Source: Paenibacillus camerounensis
GTDB taxonomy: Bacteria > Bacillota > Bacilli > Paenibacillales > Paenibacillaceae
DNA: 57,882 nucleotides
Direction: 5' to 3'
NCBI RefSeq assembly: GCF_000723885.1
Contig: NZ_CCDG010000015.1
Location: 1 to 57,882 of the forward strand
The notes under the pieces were generated by a model that saw only the letters and a program-made list of their open reading frames with translations, ran no database searches and was not told where the DNA came from. Made by a program: the position numbers and the translations under genes. Of this stretch, positions 15,829 through 24,618 are shown in pieces. Every line of letters starts with the position of its first letter. The first letter of the stretch is position 1.

Positions 15829-16830
15829 TTAAAGCTTGAGATTACTGCTGTGTCCCGGTGAAAGCTTGGCATCCGGATCAAGATATACCTTGGCGTTATT
15901 AACGGCAGTCGGTGCTTCACCGAAGCCCACCGCAATCAGCTTCAGCTTGCCGGGGTATGTAGTAATATCACCGGCGGCGAAGATACCTGGAACGTTCGTC
16001 TCCATACGCGAATCCACGACGATGGAATTGCTCTCAATCTCAATGCCCCACTGTGCAATCGGACCCAGCGAAGATACGAATCCGAAGTTGACGATAACAC
16101 TGTCTACTTCAATTTCCTGTGTCTCCTTGGTTTTTATATGGGACAAGGTTACCTTGGTAATGAATTCTTCTCCGTGCAGCTCTGTGATCTCTGAAGGGGT
16201 AATTACATTTACCTTGGAAGCCATCAGCTGCTCTACACTGTGCTCATGTGCGCGGAACTTGTCGCGGCGGTGAATCAGTGTAACCTCCTCAGCGATCGGC
16301 TCAAGCATGAGAGCCCAGTCGACTGCGGAGTCGCCGCCGCCGCTGATCAGTACCTTTTTGCCCTGGAAGGCATTCAGGTCGCTTACGAAATAGTGCAGAT
16401 TGGCTTTCTCAAACCGCGGCGCTTCAGGAAGCTCTAGACGGCGGGGTTCAAAGGCGCCTACACCGGCGGTAATAATAACAGCCTTGCTGTGGTATTCCGC
16501 TTTATCTGTAGTGGTTACAAAGTGGCGTTCGTCCCGTTTCTCAACAGATACCACCTTCTCCTCCAGACAGATATTGGACTGGAACAGGTCCATTTGCCGG
16601 GACAGGTTATCAACCAGCTCCTGTGCGGTGATTTTCGGGAAACCGGCCACATCATAAATGTATTTTTCCGGATAAAGCGCGGCGAGCTGGCCTCCCAGCT
16701 GGGGCATGCTTTCAATAAGGGTTACAGACGCCTGACGCATACCGCCGTAGAAAGCGGCAAACATGCCGGCAGGACCGCCGCCTATAATTAACAGGTCGCT
16801 CATAGGAACGCCGGGTTGCTCTAGTGTCAC
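15829..16830 (-). CDS. Ferredoxin/flavodoxin-NADP+ reductase, YumC type
   Basis: A 333-residue thioredoxin-reductase-like flavoprotein without the redox CxxC. FAD motif '[18 protein letters not shown]' is at residues 13-30, the NADPH motif '[15 protein letters not shown]' near 165 and '[10 protein letters not shown]' near 285. Size and motif order match YumC of Bacillus, which reduces ferredoxin or flavodoxin with NADPH. Start is GTG after CGGAGGTG. It is divergent from the NDH-2 gene; the same pair (yumB/yumC) is adjacent in Bacillus, which supports both calls. Confidence 0.9.
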   Translation of the reverse strand: MTLEQPGVPMSDLLIIGGGPAGMFAAFYGGMRQASVTLIESMPQLGGQLAALYPEKYIYDVAGFPKITAQELVDNLSRQMDLFQSNICLEEKVVSVEKRDERHFVTTTDKAEYHSKAVIITAGVGAFEPRRLELPEAPRFEKANLHYFVSDLNAFQGKKVLISGGGDSAVDWALMLEPIAEEVTLIHRRDKFRAHEHSVEQLMASKVNVITPSEITELHGEEFITKVTLSHIKTKETQEIEVDSVIVNFGFVSSLGPIAQWGIEIESNSIVVDSRMETNVPGIFAAGDITTYPGKLKLIAVGFGEAPTAVNNAKVYLDPDAKLSPGHSSNLKL

Positions 16831-16944
16831 GTAATATTACACCTCCGAGTTGATAGTTTCAAAATGCCATACTTGTGTACTTACTCATTATAAACATTGT
16901 GGGACTGCCCTGCAAAGGCTTAAAATGGACGGAAAAATGTGACG

Positions 16945-17049
16945 TTTTTTTGAAATATAAGAATTTATATGTTGCCCATCATAAATTATCCTGATATTTC
17001 TCGAGAAACGGTACCGTCCTTTAATGGACGGCGAATCCGTCTTTTCTTG
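16945..17049. repeat. Dispersed intergenic repeat, copy 1
   Basis: Begins TTTTTTGAAATATAAG and continues AATTTATATGTT, then a tail with GGACGGCGAATCCGTC (hairpin GACGG/CCGTC) and TTTTCTTG. The same head and a similar hairpin tail recur at 53103-53174, at another unrelated gene boundary. It occupies part of the 397-base gap before the NDH-2 gene. Confidence 0.6.
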
Positions 17050-17060
17050 TATGATTATAT

Positions 17061-17089
17061 TTGATTAAAACGATACTAAGGTTTACAAT
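17061..17089 (+). promoter_or_regulatory. SigA-type promoter of the NDH-2 gene
   Basis: TTGATT (17061-17066) and TACAAT (17084-17089) are 17 bases apart, about 138 bases before the ATG. Confidence 0.6.
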
Positions 17090-17143
17090 GGATATGGTTA
17101 TTTTAGAAATCCTTTAAGTTTTATTGGAAATTCTCCCGAATTT

Positions 17144-17161
17144 AAGTGTATAAATTCACAA
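17144..17161. promoter_or_regulatory. Candidate Rex (NADH-sensing) operator
   Basis: AAGTGTATAAATTCACAA matches TTGTGAA-N4-TTCACAA at 11 of 14 fixed positions, with a perfect right half. Rex controls ndh in Bacillus, so the position before an NDH-2 gene fits; binding is inference. Confidence 0.45.
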
Positions 17162-17227
17162 AAGAAACTAAAATATTTTACAAAAAATAACACATAGACA
17201 GATTCACCTGTTGGAAGGAGCCGGAAC

Positions 17228-18421
17228 ATGAGCAGTATTCCCAAAATTGTCATCCTAGGCGCGGGATATGGAGGTATTTTGACCGCCCAGCGGCTGCAGA
17301 AAGCTTTGAACTATAATGAAGCTGATGTAACGCTGGTTAACCGCCATGAATATCATTATTTCACTACCCATCTGCATATGCCTGCTGCGGGAACGGATAG
17401 CATTGAACATACACGCGTATCTATCTCCAAACTAATAGACGAATTTAAGATCGACCTCGTGAAATCTTCCGTGCAGGAAATCCGCACCCAACAGAAAAAA
17501 GTGATTCTTGAAGACGGCACGCTTTCTTATGATTACCTTGTCATTGCTCTGGGCGGCGAGCCTGAGACGTTTGGAATTCCGGGCCTTGATAAATATGCAC
17601 TGACTATCCGCAGCATTAATTCCGTGCGGCTGATCCGTGAGCATATTGAATATCAGTTTGCCAAATATAAGAACGAAAATAACGCCCAGGAGCATATTAA
17701 TTTTGTAGTCGGCGGAGCCGGCTTCAGCGGCATTGAATTTGTTGCAGAGCTGGCAGACCGTATTCCCGCCCTCTGCAAGGAATATGATGTAGATCCGAGT
17801 CTGGTTAATATCTACAATGTAGAGGCTGCCCCTACAGCGCTGCCGGGCTTCGCGCCGGAGCTTGTTGAGCATGCAATGGCTGTGCTGACCAAGAAGGGCG
17901 TAACCTTCAAGATCGGTGTAGCAATTAAGGAATGTCTGCCCGGGGGAGTGATTCTCGCAACCGGTGAAGAAATCAAGGCCTCAACGATTGTCTGGACCGG
18001 CGGTATCCGCGGCAACCGGCTGATTGAAGCGGCCGGCTTCGAAGCTATGCGCGGACGGGTGAAGGTTGATGAGTATCTCCGTGTTCCGGGACATGACAAT
18101 ATCTTTATCATTGGTGACGGCTCCCTGATGATCAATCCGGAAGGACGCCCGTACCCGCCGACCGCACAGATTGCGATGCAGCAGGGCGAGTGCTGTGCTC
18201 ATAACCTGGTTGCAGCGATCCGCAGCCAGCAGCCGAAGAAGTTTGTATTCAGCAACAAAGGGACTGTGGCATCGCTGGGCAAAGGCCAGGGCATTGCGGT
18301 AGTCGGTGAGAAGACTTACAAGGGCTGGACGGCAGCCCAGCTCAAAAAGGTAGTTGATATGCGCTATCTCTTCATTATCGGCGGCATTCCGCTGGTGCTG
18401 AAGAAAGGGAGATTCTTCTAG
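17228..18421 (+). CDS. Type II NADH dehydrogenase (NDH-2, YumB-like)
   Basis: A 397-residue single-subunit, non-proton-pumping NADH:quinone oxidoreductase on the inner face of the membrane. FAD motif 'IVILGAGYGGILTAQRL' starts at residue 7, NADH motif 'NFVVGGAGFSGIEFVAEL' lies near 157 and 'NIFIIGDGSLMINPEGRP' near 292. The quinone-site type motif 'YPPTAQIAMQQGE' follows, and a hydrophobic C-terminus ('FIIGGIPLVLKKGRFF') probably anchors it to the membrane. It would feed electrons to menaquinone. SD GGAAGGAGCCGG precedes the ATG. Confidence 0.93.
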   Translation: MSSIPKIVILGAGYGGILTAQRLQKALNYNEADVTLVNRHEYHYFTTHLHMPAAGTDSIEHTRVSISKLIDEFKIDLVKSSVQEIRTQQKKVILEDGTLSYDYLVIALGGEPETFGIPGLDKYALTIRSINSVRLIREHIEYQFAKYKNENNAQEHINFVVGGAGFSGIEFVAELADRIPALCKEYDVDPSLVNIYNVEAAPTALPGFAPELVEHAMAVLTKKGVTFKIGVAIKECLPGGVILATGEEIKASTIVWTGGIRGNRLIEAAGFEAMRGRVKVDEYLRVPGHDNIFIIGDGSLMINPEGRPYPPTAQIAMQQGECCAHNLVAAIRSQQPKKFVFSNKGTVASLGKGQGIAVVGEKTYKGWTAAQLKKVVDMRYLFIIGGIPLVLKKGRFF

Positions 18422-18422
18422 G

Positions 18423-18674
18423 ATGCGCCACTGCAGCGTGCAAGTCCGCGGGCTGTTGACCCGTGATGAGCTGGACCGTTACAATGCGCTGATTGAGGTG
18501 GGCTCTTATCTGGAAGACCAGAGCCGGTATGATCTGGCCTACCCGGTCCAGAAGGAGATTGACCTGCTCATTCTGCCCGCCATCGAGCGGCTGAAGGATA
18601 AAAGCCGGGCCCGCGACAAGGCAACGGCAGAGTATCTGGAGAGCCTGAACAGCGAGGATGAGGAAGAAGAGTAA
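18423..18674 (+). CDS. Conserved small acidic protein after NDH-2
   Basis: An 83-residue soluble protein starting two bases after the NDH-2 stop, so it is almost certainly cotranscribed and translationally coupled. The frame reads 'LLTRDELDRYNALIEVGSYLEDQSRYDLAYPVQKEIDLLILPAIERLKDKSR' in pieces that look helical, and ends in a run of Asp/Glu. I do not recognise a family. The tight coupling suggests a partner of NDH-2 or of its expression. A terminator follows at once. Confidence 0.65.
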   Translation: MRHCSVQVRGLLTRDELDRYNALIEVGSYLEDQSRYDLAYPVQKEIDLLILPAIERLKDKSRARDKATAEYLESLNSEDEEEE

Positions 18675-18710
18675 TCTTACCCTCATGATGGAGTTACATT
18701 TGCATATATA

Positions 18711-18739
18711 GACCGCTCCCTTTGACGGGCGGTCTTTTT
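18711..18739 (+). terminator. Terminator of the NDH-2 operon
   Basis: GACCGC pairs with GCGGTC, followed by TTTTT. Confidence 0.75.
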
Positions 18740-18839
18740 GTTGCGGTGGAATGGGTGTCAGATCAGTGGAGCTGAGGCGAAATCTAATGAAACCGGAGAA
18801 TTCAGTGTCATAAGTCAAACAGGTGTTGAGAACATTAAC

Positions 18840-18876
18840 AAAAAGGATGGTTTCCCGCAGGAAACCATCCTTTTTG
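18840..18876. terminator. Terminator of chdC
   Basis: AAAAGGATGGTTTCC and GGAAACCATCCTTTT form a perfect 15-bp stem with a 4-base loop, with A- and T-runs on either side; it serves the minus-strand chdC and can act both ways. Confidence 0.9.
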
Positions 18877-18884
18877 ATCTGAAA

Positions 18885-19643
18885 TCACAGCTTAAGCAGC
18901 TCTTCAAAGCTTTCGGTTGTCAGCAGGTTGCCGACATAGAACGGGCCGAACTCGCCGTAGCGGGCGCTGACCTCGTCAAAGCGCATCTCGTATACCAGCT
19001 TCTTGAACTGCAGCGCATCCTCGGCAAAGAGGGTTACGCCCCATTCCCAGTCGTCAAAGCCGACTGAGCCGGTGATGATCTGTTTCACCTTGCCGGCATA
19101 GCCGCGGCCGATCAATCCGTGCGAATGCATCAGTTCCCGGCGTTTATCCATATCGAGCATATACCAGTTATCAGCGAGCTCACGCTTCTTGTTCATCGGG
19201 TAGAAGCAGATATGCTTCGCCTGCGGCAGTACAGGCTTCAGGCGTGCTGCCACATGCGGATTCTGCATCGGATCACTGCCGTCGCCGGCGCTTCCGCCTG
19301 CGGCATAGTTGCTCAGCTCGACGATGCTGACATAAGAATAAGACTTCGTCGTATATTGGGCAAAGGCAATTTTGTTAAAGGCGGTTTCAAGAGCGTTCAG
19401 CGCTTCCAGGCTTTCGCGCAGAAACATCATCACGAAATCAGCCTTCTGGCCGACGATGGCATAGACAGCGGTACTTCCTTCCTTGGCTTCCTCAACCGGT
19501 CCCCAGTCCTCCATGAAGGCATGCAGCTCTTCCAGGGCTACGGCCCGCTCCTCGTCATCGGCGGCCGTCCAGGCCGTCCAGTTGATTGAGCGGAAGTCAT
19601 GCAGGGCATACCATCCTTCCAGCGTCAAAGCGGCTTCGTTCAT
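18885..19643 (-). CDS. chdC: Coproheme decarboxylase ChdC (HemQ)
   Basis: A 252-residue chlorite-dismutase-like enzyme that makes heme b from coproheme, the last step of the coproporphyrin-dependent pathway of Gram-positive bacteria. Key segments are '[13 protein letters not shown]' with the probable catalytic Tyr148 and '[13 protein letters not shown]' with the probable proximal heme histidine (His173 or His175). 'WEWGVTLF' and '[11 protein letters not shown]' close the fold. The ATG at 19643 follows AAGGAGTGAG; the frame stays open upstream only because of a DNA repeat. Its product feeds the heme enzymes encoded nearby (ctaA, sdhC). Confidence 0.94.
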   Translation of the reverse strand: MNEAALTLEGWYALHDFRSINWTAWTAADDEERAVALEELHAFMEDWGPVEEAKEGSTAVYAIVGQKADFVMMFLRESLEALNALETAFNKIAFAQYTTKSYSYVSIVELSNYAAGGSAGDGSDPMQNPHVAARLKPVLPQAKHICFYPMNKKRELADNWYMLDMDKRRELMHSHGLIGRGYAGKVKQIITGSVGFDDWEWGVTLFAEDALQFKKLVYEMRFDEVSARYGEFGPFYVGNLLTTESFEELLKL

Positions 19644-19656
19644 GTTCTCACTCCTT

Positions 19657-19890
19657 AAAAGTTTTACGAAGCATAGGCTCCGTTGAAGGTACTGCGTGTA
19701 AAACTTGCTTCGAAAGCATACGCTCAGTTTTACGAAGCATAGGCTCCGTTGAAGGTACTGCGTGTAAAACTTGCTCCGAAAGCATACGCTCAGTTTATTA
19801 CGAAGCATAGGCTCCGTTGAAGGAACTGCGCGGTACACTTTCAATGAAATCTTTAGTGCATTGGCGTTAAATCCGGTTCCAAAGCATACG
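19657..19890 (-). repeat. Three tandem leader-hairpin repeats upstream of chdC
   Basis: Three copies with a 66-bp period start at 19661, 19727 and 19793 (plus-strand reading GTTTTACGAAGC...). The first two are nearly identical; the third is longer and diverged, running to about 19890. On the minus strand each unit reads GCGTATGCTTTCGAAGC, then AAGTTTTAC, a loop of 30 bases and GTAAAACTT. The copy nearest chdC (arms 19698-19706 and 19659-19667) ends just before the chdC SD. The same design precedes sdhB. Confidence 0.8.
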
Positions 19891-20087
19891 CTTCTATGTA
19901 TGATCCGGTTAATCTATATGCATTGTATCGCATGCGGACAGCCAAGAGCAAACGGCAGGCGGCACTTATGGCTGGAAGCGGATACGGAGGACAAGAATGT
20001 TCATTGCTTCGTTACATTTTTTCTAGTAAACTTACTATTAATTAAGCAGTTATGTGCGGTTATTTATAGAAAGGGGTTGGCGGTAGG

Positions 20088-20384
20088 ATGGGGTTTATTC
20101 CTGTATTTGTTCTGGCCGTGCTGTTCTTTGTTATGATGTTTGGTATCGGCTTTATCCTTAACATGTTAATGAAGACAACCTGGTTCCCCGCCTACCTGTT
20201 CGTGATTATCATCCTGCCCGTAGTGGTCTATTCGATCTGGGACAGGAATGCCATGACCTTCTGGGAGCATCTTGGCAGCTTCCACATTGTTGATTACCTC
20301 ACCGGAATTGCCGGGCTTACCGGTGCTGTGCTGAGCGGCTGGACGATTCAGAAGCTGCGGCTCGGCGGTTATAAGATGTTCTAA
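20088..20384 (+). CDS. YuiB-like small membrane protein
   Basis: A 98-residue protein with three predicted membrane helices (near residues 4-28, 33-52 and 68-88) and the C-terminal 'GLTGAVLSGWTIQKLRLGGYKMF'. The opening 'FIPVFVLAVLFFVMMFGIGFILNMLMK' and the ending resemble YuiB of Bacillus, encoded close to yumB/yumC there as here. Function unknown. The ATG lies after GAAAGGGG. The 200 bases between it and the chdC repeats hold no recognisable gene. Confidence 0.7.
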   Translation: MGFIPVFVLAVLFFVMMFGIGFILNMLMKTTWFPAYLFVIIILPVVVYSIWDRNAMTFWEHLGSFHIVDYLTGIAGLTGAVLSGWTIQKLRLGGYKMF

Positions 20385-20402
20385 AGGGCTACACCTGCGT
20401 AT

Positions 20403-20446
20403 AAACGGCTGCTATTCCTGAGAAGGGGTGGAAAGGCCGTTTTTTT
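20403..20446 (+). terminator. Terminator after the YuiB-like gene
   Basis: AAACGGC pairs with GCCGTTT around a 26-base loop that may fold further; seven Ts follow. Confidence 0.65.
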
Positions 20447-20594
20447 AGTACTATACAATTTAGAAATTTTCGGAGTTCCCGCAAATTATCTTCTCTATTA
20501 TCCGCTATGATCAGCAAGTTTTTAAAAGTTGTCGATAATAGGCCGAAAACCGGGTTATTTGGTTCTTTTTTTACATTTCCGACCGGATGTTTTG

Positions 20595-20603
20595 TGATAG
20601 AAT
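20595..20603 (+). promoter_or_regulatory. Extended -10 promoter of dnaB-dnaI
   Basis: TGATAGAAT is an extended -10 element (TGnTAGAAT) 46 bases before the dnaB ATG; no well-spaced -35 is visible (TTTACA is 22 bases away). Confidence 0.5.
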
Positions 20604-20648
20604 AGAAATCTGCATGAATTCGTATATAAAAGGGGGAGTTATCCGCAG

Positions 20649-22196
20649 ATGCGCATGAGTAACCTGCATCATTTCACCGAACATCACCGGTACTGCGTTT
20701 CCCGCGAATTCGGTCTTAGCCATGTTGATTCACGTATGCTGGGCTCGGTCTATCAGCCGATGGTAGGAGCCTTTGCGATCAGCCTATACAGGCTGCTGTT
20801 TGAGCATATTCCTGCTGAATCGATCGGCTACTCTGCTGTGGAGCAGCAGCGCAGGCTGTTTATGACGCTTGGCGTTGAACCGAACGAGAAAGGCCGTAAA
20901 TATCTAGTAGACCAGGCTTCCCGGCTTGAGGCGGTAGGGCTGCTTGCAACCTGCCGGATCTACATGCCGGAGAACGATGATTATATGTATGAATATGAGC
21001 TGCTGCCGCCGCTGTCACCTGCTGATTTTTTTGCAACCCAGCATTTGACGCTGCTGCTGCGTGACAAAATCGGCAAATTCGCCGTCCTGTCGCTCCGTGA
21101 GCAGTTCTGGAACCGTGAACCGGAGGAGTGGAGCCGCCGCTCAATCGGTAAAGAGAATATTTCCCTGCCCTTTTATGATATTTTCCAGCTAAATACCCAT
21201 GTGATAGATTATGAGCTGGAGCAGGCGCTGGCTGAAGTGGCTACAGTGAAGCAGCCGGGCTTCAGTGAAGGCAGTGAACTGGCTATCGGCTACAGTGATA
21301 TTATTCTGCGTTTTCCGCGGGAGTCGGTGAACCGGATGCATGTGGAGAAGCTGCGCTTTGATCATACCCAGATGGGCGTAATTAATTATGTGGCCCGCAA
21401 ATATGAGCTGGGTCCGCAGGATTTATGCCGGCTGCTGGATGAAGACGGAATGTTCACGCCGGACGGCGAGGTGATTCTCGATACGCTGCAGCACAGTGCC
21501 AGCCAGCATTTCCGCCAGGACATGAAGCGCCAGGAGAAACGGGAGATTGCTGCGTCCAAGGTCGTCTCGCTGCGCGCGGCAGCTTCGGGTGACCCTGAGG
21601 ATCAGGGGATTCAGCAGGAGCAGCCGGTAGAGATGGAGTATTATGTCGAGGTGCCTCCGCAATTCCTGACCAAATGTGATATTCACCAATATAATATGAT
21701 GCTGCGCAACGAGCCTTATACCCGGCTGCTGCAAACCTTTTTTCCGGGAGCAGTACCGGGCCAGCTGATGGATATATTCGAGAAAATAGATCTGAACTAC
21801 AAGCTGAGCGCTGAAGTCATCAATGTGCTGATCCATTACTTGATGACAATGGTGGCTTCCGGCGGCGACCAGCGGATGAACCGCAATTTCGTGGAGGCGA
21901 TAGCCTCGAACATGCTGGTCAAGCAGGTGAATACGTACGAGAAGGCGGTGCGCTATATCCGCGACCAGTCCAAGGTCAAAGGCAAGGGGGCTGCCTCCGG
22001 TACGGCCGGGGCAGCTTCAGGAACGCGGCAGCGTACCTATAACAAAGGCGGCAGCCGGGCTGCCAAGCCGGAGATTCCGATTGTGCTGGATGACGGAAGC
22101 GCCGGTACTGTATCGGAAGAGGAATTCGCGGCGATGATGAAGAAAGCGGCCGAGATTAAGGCCAATAAGAAGAAGGGCGCCCTGAGGACGCCGTAA
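20649..22196 (+). CDS. dnaB: Replication initiation and membrane attachment protein DnaB
   Basis: A 515-residue Gram-positive DnaB, the primosome protein that, with DnaD and DnaI, helps load the replicative helicase at oriC and at restart forks. It is not the helicase. The N-terminal winged-helix part begins 'HHRYCVSREFGLSHVDSRMLGSVYQPMVG', and the C-terminal DDBH2-type region lies around 'LNYKLSAEVINVLIHYLM'. A Gly/Ala-rich linker near residue 455 precedes an acidic/basic tail. SD GGGGGAG is about 10 bases upstream; ATG at 20655 is a possible alternative. dnaI follows 18 bases after the stop. Confidence 0.93.
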   Translation: MRMSNLHHFTEHHRYCVSREFGLSHVDSRMLGSVYQPMVGAFAISLYRLLFEHIPAESIGYSAVEQQRRLFMTLGVEPNEKGRKYLVDQASRLEAVGLLATCRIYMPENDDYMYEYELLPPLSPADFFATQHLTLLLRDKIGKFAVLSLREQFWNREPEEWSRRSIGKENISLPFYDIFQLNTHVIDYELEQALAEVATVKQPGFSEGSELAIGYSDIILRFPRESVNRMHVEKLRFDHTQMGVINYVARKYELGPQDLCRLLDEDGMFTPDGEVILDTLQHSASQHFRQDMKRQEKREIAASKVVSLRAAASGDPEDQGIQQEQPVEMEYYVEVPPQFLTKCDIHQYNMMLRNEPYTRLLQTFFPGAVPGQLMDIFEKIDLNYKLSAEVINVLIHYLMTMVASGGDQRMNRNFVEAIASNMLVKQVNTYEKAVRYIRDQSKVKGKGAASGTAGAASGTRQRTYNKGGSRAAKPEIPIVLDDGSAGTVSEEEFAAMMKKAAEIKANKKKGALRTP

Positions 22197-22214
22197 AGAA
22201 AGCGAGGTGCAGCT

Positions 22215-23171
22215 ATGGAGTCGATGAGCGAAGTGCTGCGTTCGATGAACAATCCGGCCCTGCGCCAGCGTTCCCGTGATCTTGAGCAGAACCTGCTGGG
22301 TAACCCGCTGGTACAGCAGCTTAAGGCCGAGCATCCCGAGCTGGATGACCAGCGGCTGAAGCTACACCTGAGCCAATTGTTCCAGTATGTGCGGGAGAGC
22401 AAGAATTGTGCGAGCTGCCCGGGCCTTGAGAATTGTCCGAATGATTTCCAGGGTCATTACAGCAAGCTTACAGTTGAGAGTGTAAACGGCTCGCCGGATT
22501 TATTTGAGCGTAAGACAGCCTGCAACCTGAAGATTGCCCAGGATAATCAGGACAGCATCCGCAGACGGATCCGCAGCTTCTACGTGGATGAACGCGTGCT
22601 GAACGGCGGCTACGATGAGATGGATATTATGGGCAAGGACCCCCGGCGGGCCTCAGCCGTGAATAAAGTTTTTGATTATATTACCGGAGTGAAGGAAGAC
22701 GGGCTCACGCCGCAGGGGATTTTTCTGCATGGCACGTTCGGGACAGGCAAAACCTTCCTGATGTGTTATCTGCTCCATGAGCTGGCGGTTGCCGGCTACA
22801 CCGGCGTCATTGTCTACATGCCGGACTTCATTGAGGATCTTAAGTCGATAATGCTGGACGGGCAGAAGCTGAAGGAAACAACGGATACGCTAAAAAACTG
22901 CGATCTGCTGATTTTTGATGATATCGGCGCGGAGAATCTGAACCCATGGGCACGTGACCATGTGCTGGGAGCCATTCTGAATTACCGGATGAACCGTAAG
23001 CCGACCTTCTATACCTCCAACTATCCGCTGGACGGGCTGGAGAAGCACCTTAGCTTTACCAGCAAGGACGGGGAAGAGCTGCATAAGGGACAGCGGCTGA
23101 TGGACCGGATTGCTCCGTTTGTCGACGTTATTCCGCTTCACGGGGAGAACCAGCGGGGAAAAAACAAATAG
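22215..23171 (+). CDS. dnaI: Primosomal helicase loader DnaI
   Basis: A 318-residue AAA+ ATPase that loads the replicative helicase onto DNA. The N-terminal region holds a Cys/His zinc site ('CASCPGLENCPNDFQGH', near residues 62-76) typical of DnaI. The AAA+ part has Walker A 'GTFGTGKT' near residue 173, Walker B 'LLIFDDIGAEN' near 233 and an arginine-finger region near 'QRLMDRIAPF'. It forms an operon with dnaB, the normal arrangement in Bacillota. A very strong terminator follows. Confidence 0.94.
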   Translation: MESMSEVLRSMNNPALRQRSRDLEQNLLGNPLVQQLKAEHPELDDQRLKLHLSQLFQYVRESKNCASCPGLENCPNDFQGHYSKLTVESVNGSPDLFERKTACNLKIAQDNQDSIRRRIRSFYVDERVLNGGYDEMDIMGKDPRRASAVNKVFDYITGVKEDGLTPQGIFLHGTFGTGKTFLMCYLLHELAVAGYTGVIVYMPDFIEDLKSIMLDGQKLKETTDTLKNCDLLIFDDIGAENLNPWARDHVLGAILNYRMNRKPTFYTSNYPLDGLEKHLSFTSKDGEELHKGQRLMDRIAPFVDVIPLHGENQRGKNK

Positions 23172-23185
23172 GCTGAGGCATTATA

Positions 23186-23241
23186 ATAAACAAACAGCGG
23201 TGCAGGGACGATGAGGTCCCAGGCACCGCTGTTTATTTTTT
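23186..23241. terminator. Terminator after dnaI, shared with the convergent MFS gene
   Basis: AAACAGCGGTGC pairs with GCACCGCTGTTT, with an inner GGGAC/GTCCC stem, followed by ATTTTTT; A-rich sequence on the left gives Ts for the minus-strand gene. Confidence 0.9.
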
Positions 23242-23247
23242 CATCCC

Positions 23248-24516
23248 TTACATTGATGTGCCGGACACAACTTTCGTGCTTTTGTCAGTTTGCCCTGTCT
23301 GCTGCTCCCGCAGCTGTTGGCCCCGGTGGAAAAAGGGATAAGCAACAAAGGTAAGCAGCATGAGAATGCTGAAAATGAGCGGGCCATGATCAAAGCCCAG
23401 GGTCTGCAGCAGGATTCCGCCTAACCAGGTACAAATGCTCTGTCCGATAAAAGCAAATCCGCTGGCTCCGTAATAAGCTCCCCTCAGATGTGCCGGAGCA
23501 ATTTCGCCAATCAGTACATCGCCGATCACAAAGCAGAGAATTTCCCCGAGCGTAAAGACGACCATCGATAAGGCAAGCAGTATGGTTTGGTCGAATGATC
23601 CCAGTCCAAGCAAGCCGAGCCCGAAAAACAGACATCCGGCTTTGAGGGCGGTCATTGAGGAGAACCGTTTCATGAGCTTTGCCAGCGGATATTGCAGCGT
23701 CACCACAGACAGTGTATTGATTATGAACAGTAGCGAGTATGTGCCAATCCGCTCATGGCCGATATATTGCGATAGTGTCGTATCCAGATGGGAGTAAGCG
23801 CCAAACACAAAGATATTGCCAATCAGAAAGTAAAGGAATACCTTGTCCGTAATCATAATTTTAACCATTTGTTTTACCGTGACTGAACTGGAATCATTTC
23901 CGGCTGGTTGCTTATATTTGATGCTAAAGATAACCAGGACGATGGCGTAAAAGAAATAAATAGCTGCGCTCAGCATAAAAGGCACCAGTGAGGAAGAGCC
24001 TCCGATCCCCAGCTTTAATCCTATAAGCGGTCCGATTGCCCCGCCGACATTAATGGCGAAATATCTTGCGTTAAATACATCTGTCCGGCGCTCCTCCGGT
24101 GTCACATCAGTGAGCAGGGCCCGGGCGGTCGGTTCGAACAAGCTGCGGAACAATCCGTTCAGACCGCTCAGCAGGAAAAAAAGCCAGGTGGCATCCGCAA
24201 AAGCGAAGCCAATAAAAACGAGGCTCCATAAAGCCATCGAACCGATCATCACCGGGTACCTGCCGATGCGGTCTGAGAGTGCTCCGCCGACAAAGCTCCC
24301 CCAGGTTCCTGCAAATAGGCTAAGGGCCAGAATCGCCCCGATGGTTGCCGGATCGATGCCTTTTACCTGTCCCAGATAGATGCCAAGAAAGGGAATCGTC
24401 ATGAAGAACCCGGTTCTGGAAAGAAAGGTTCCGAGTATGACCCCCCAGGCTACGGGATGAAATGCTGTTTTGCTTGTGCTTGTATGCTGTTTCGTACCGG
24501 TTGTCATTCCCATCAT
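23248..24516 (-). CDS. MFS transporter
   Basis: A 422-residue major facilitator protein with about 12 helices. The loop between helices 2 and 3 reads 'GALSDRIGRYPVM', the MFS signature A, and a central cytoplasmic loop falls near residue 210. It is divergent from an SgrR-like regulator with 100 bases between the starts. In enterobacteria SgrR controls sugar-phosphate stress genes and a nearby sugar exporter gene (setA), so this may be an SgrR-controlled efflux pump for sugars or another solute; that is inference. SD is weak (GGGATGATGGGAATG area), so an internal ATG could be the true start. Confidence 0.85.
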   Translation of the reverse strand: MMGMTTGTKQHTSTSKTAFHPVAWGVILGTFLSRTGFFMTIPFLGIYLGQVKGIDPATIGAILALSLFAGTWGSFVGGALSDRIGRYPVMIGSMALWSLVFIGFAFADATWLFFLLSGLNGLFRSLFEPTARALLTDVTPEERRTDVFNARYFAINVGGAIGPLIGLKLGIGGSSSLVPFMLSAAIYFFYAIVLVIFSIKYKQPAGNDSSSVTVKQMVKIMITDKVFLYFLIGNIFVFGAYSHLDTTLSQYIGHERIGTYSLLFIINTLSVVTLQYPLAKLMKRFSSMTALKAGCLFFGLGLLGLGSFDQTILLALSMVVFTLGEILCFVIGDVLIGEIAPAHLRGAYYGASGFAFIGQSICTWLGGILLQTLGFDHGPLIFSILMLLTFVAYPFFHRGQQLREQQTGQTDKSTKVVSGTSM

Positions 24517-24618
24517 CCTTTTGTTGTGGTTTGAATTAAGTATATCTGCCCAAAAGAGGATGAAAAGGGTACAATAAGTCCAAGTGAGATCACCTTTTAA
24601 TTGCGGAGGAGATTAGAT

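Noticed and set aside
19644..19844. N-terminal extension of ChdC by 67 residues
   Set aside because: The extension is the 66-bp DNA repeat read in frame (the same peptide twice). The real ATG has a proper SD and gives the normal family length.
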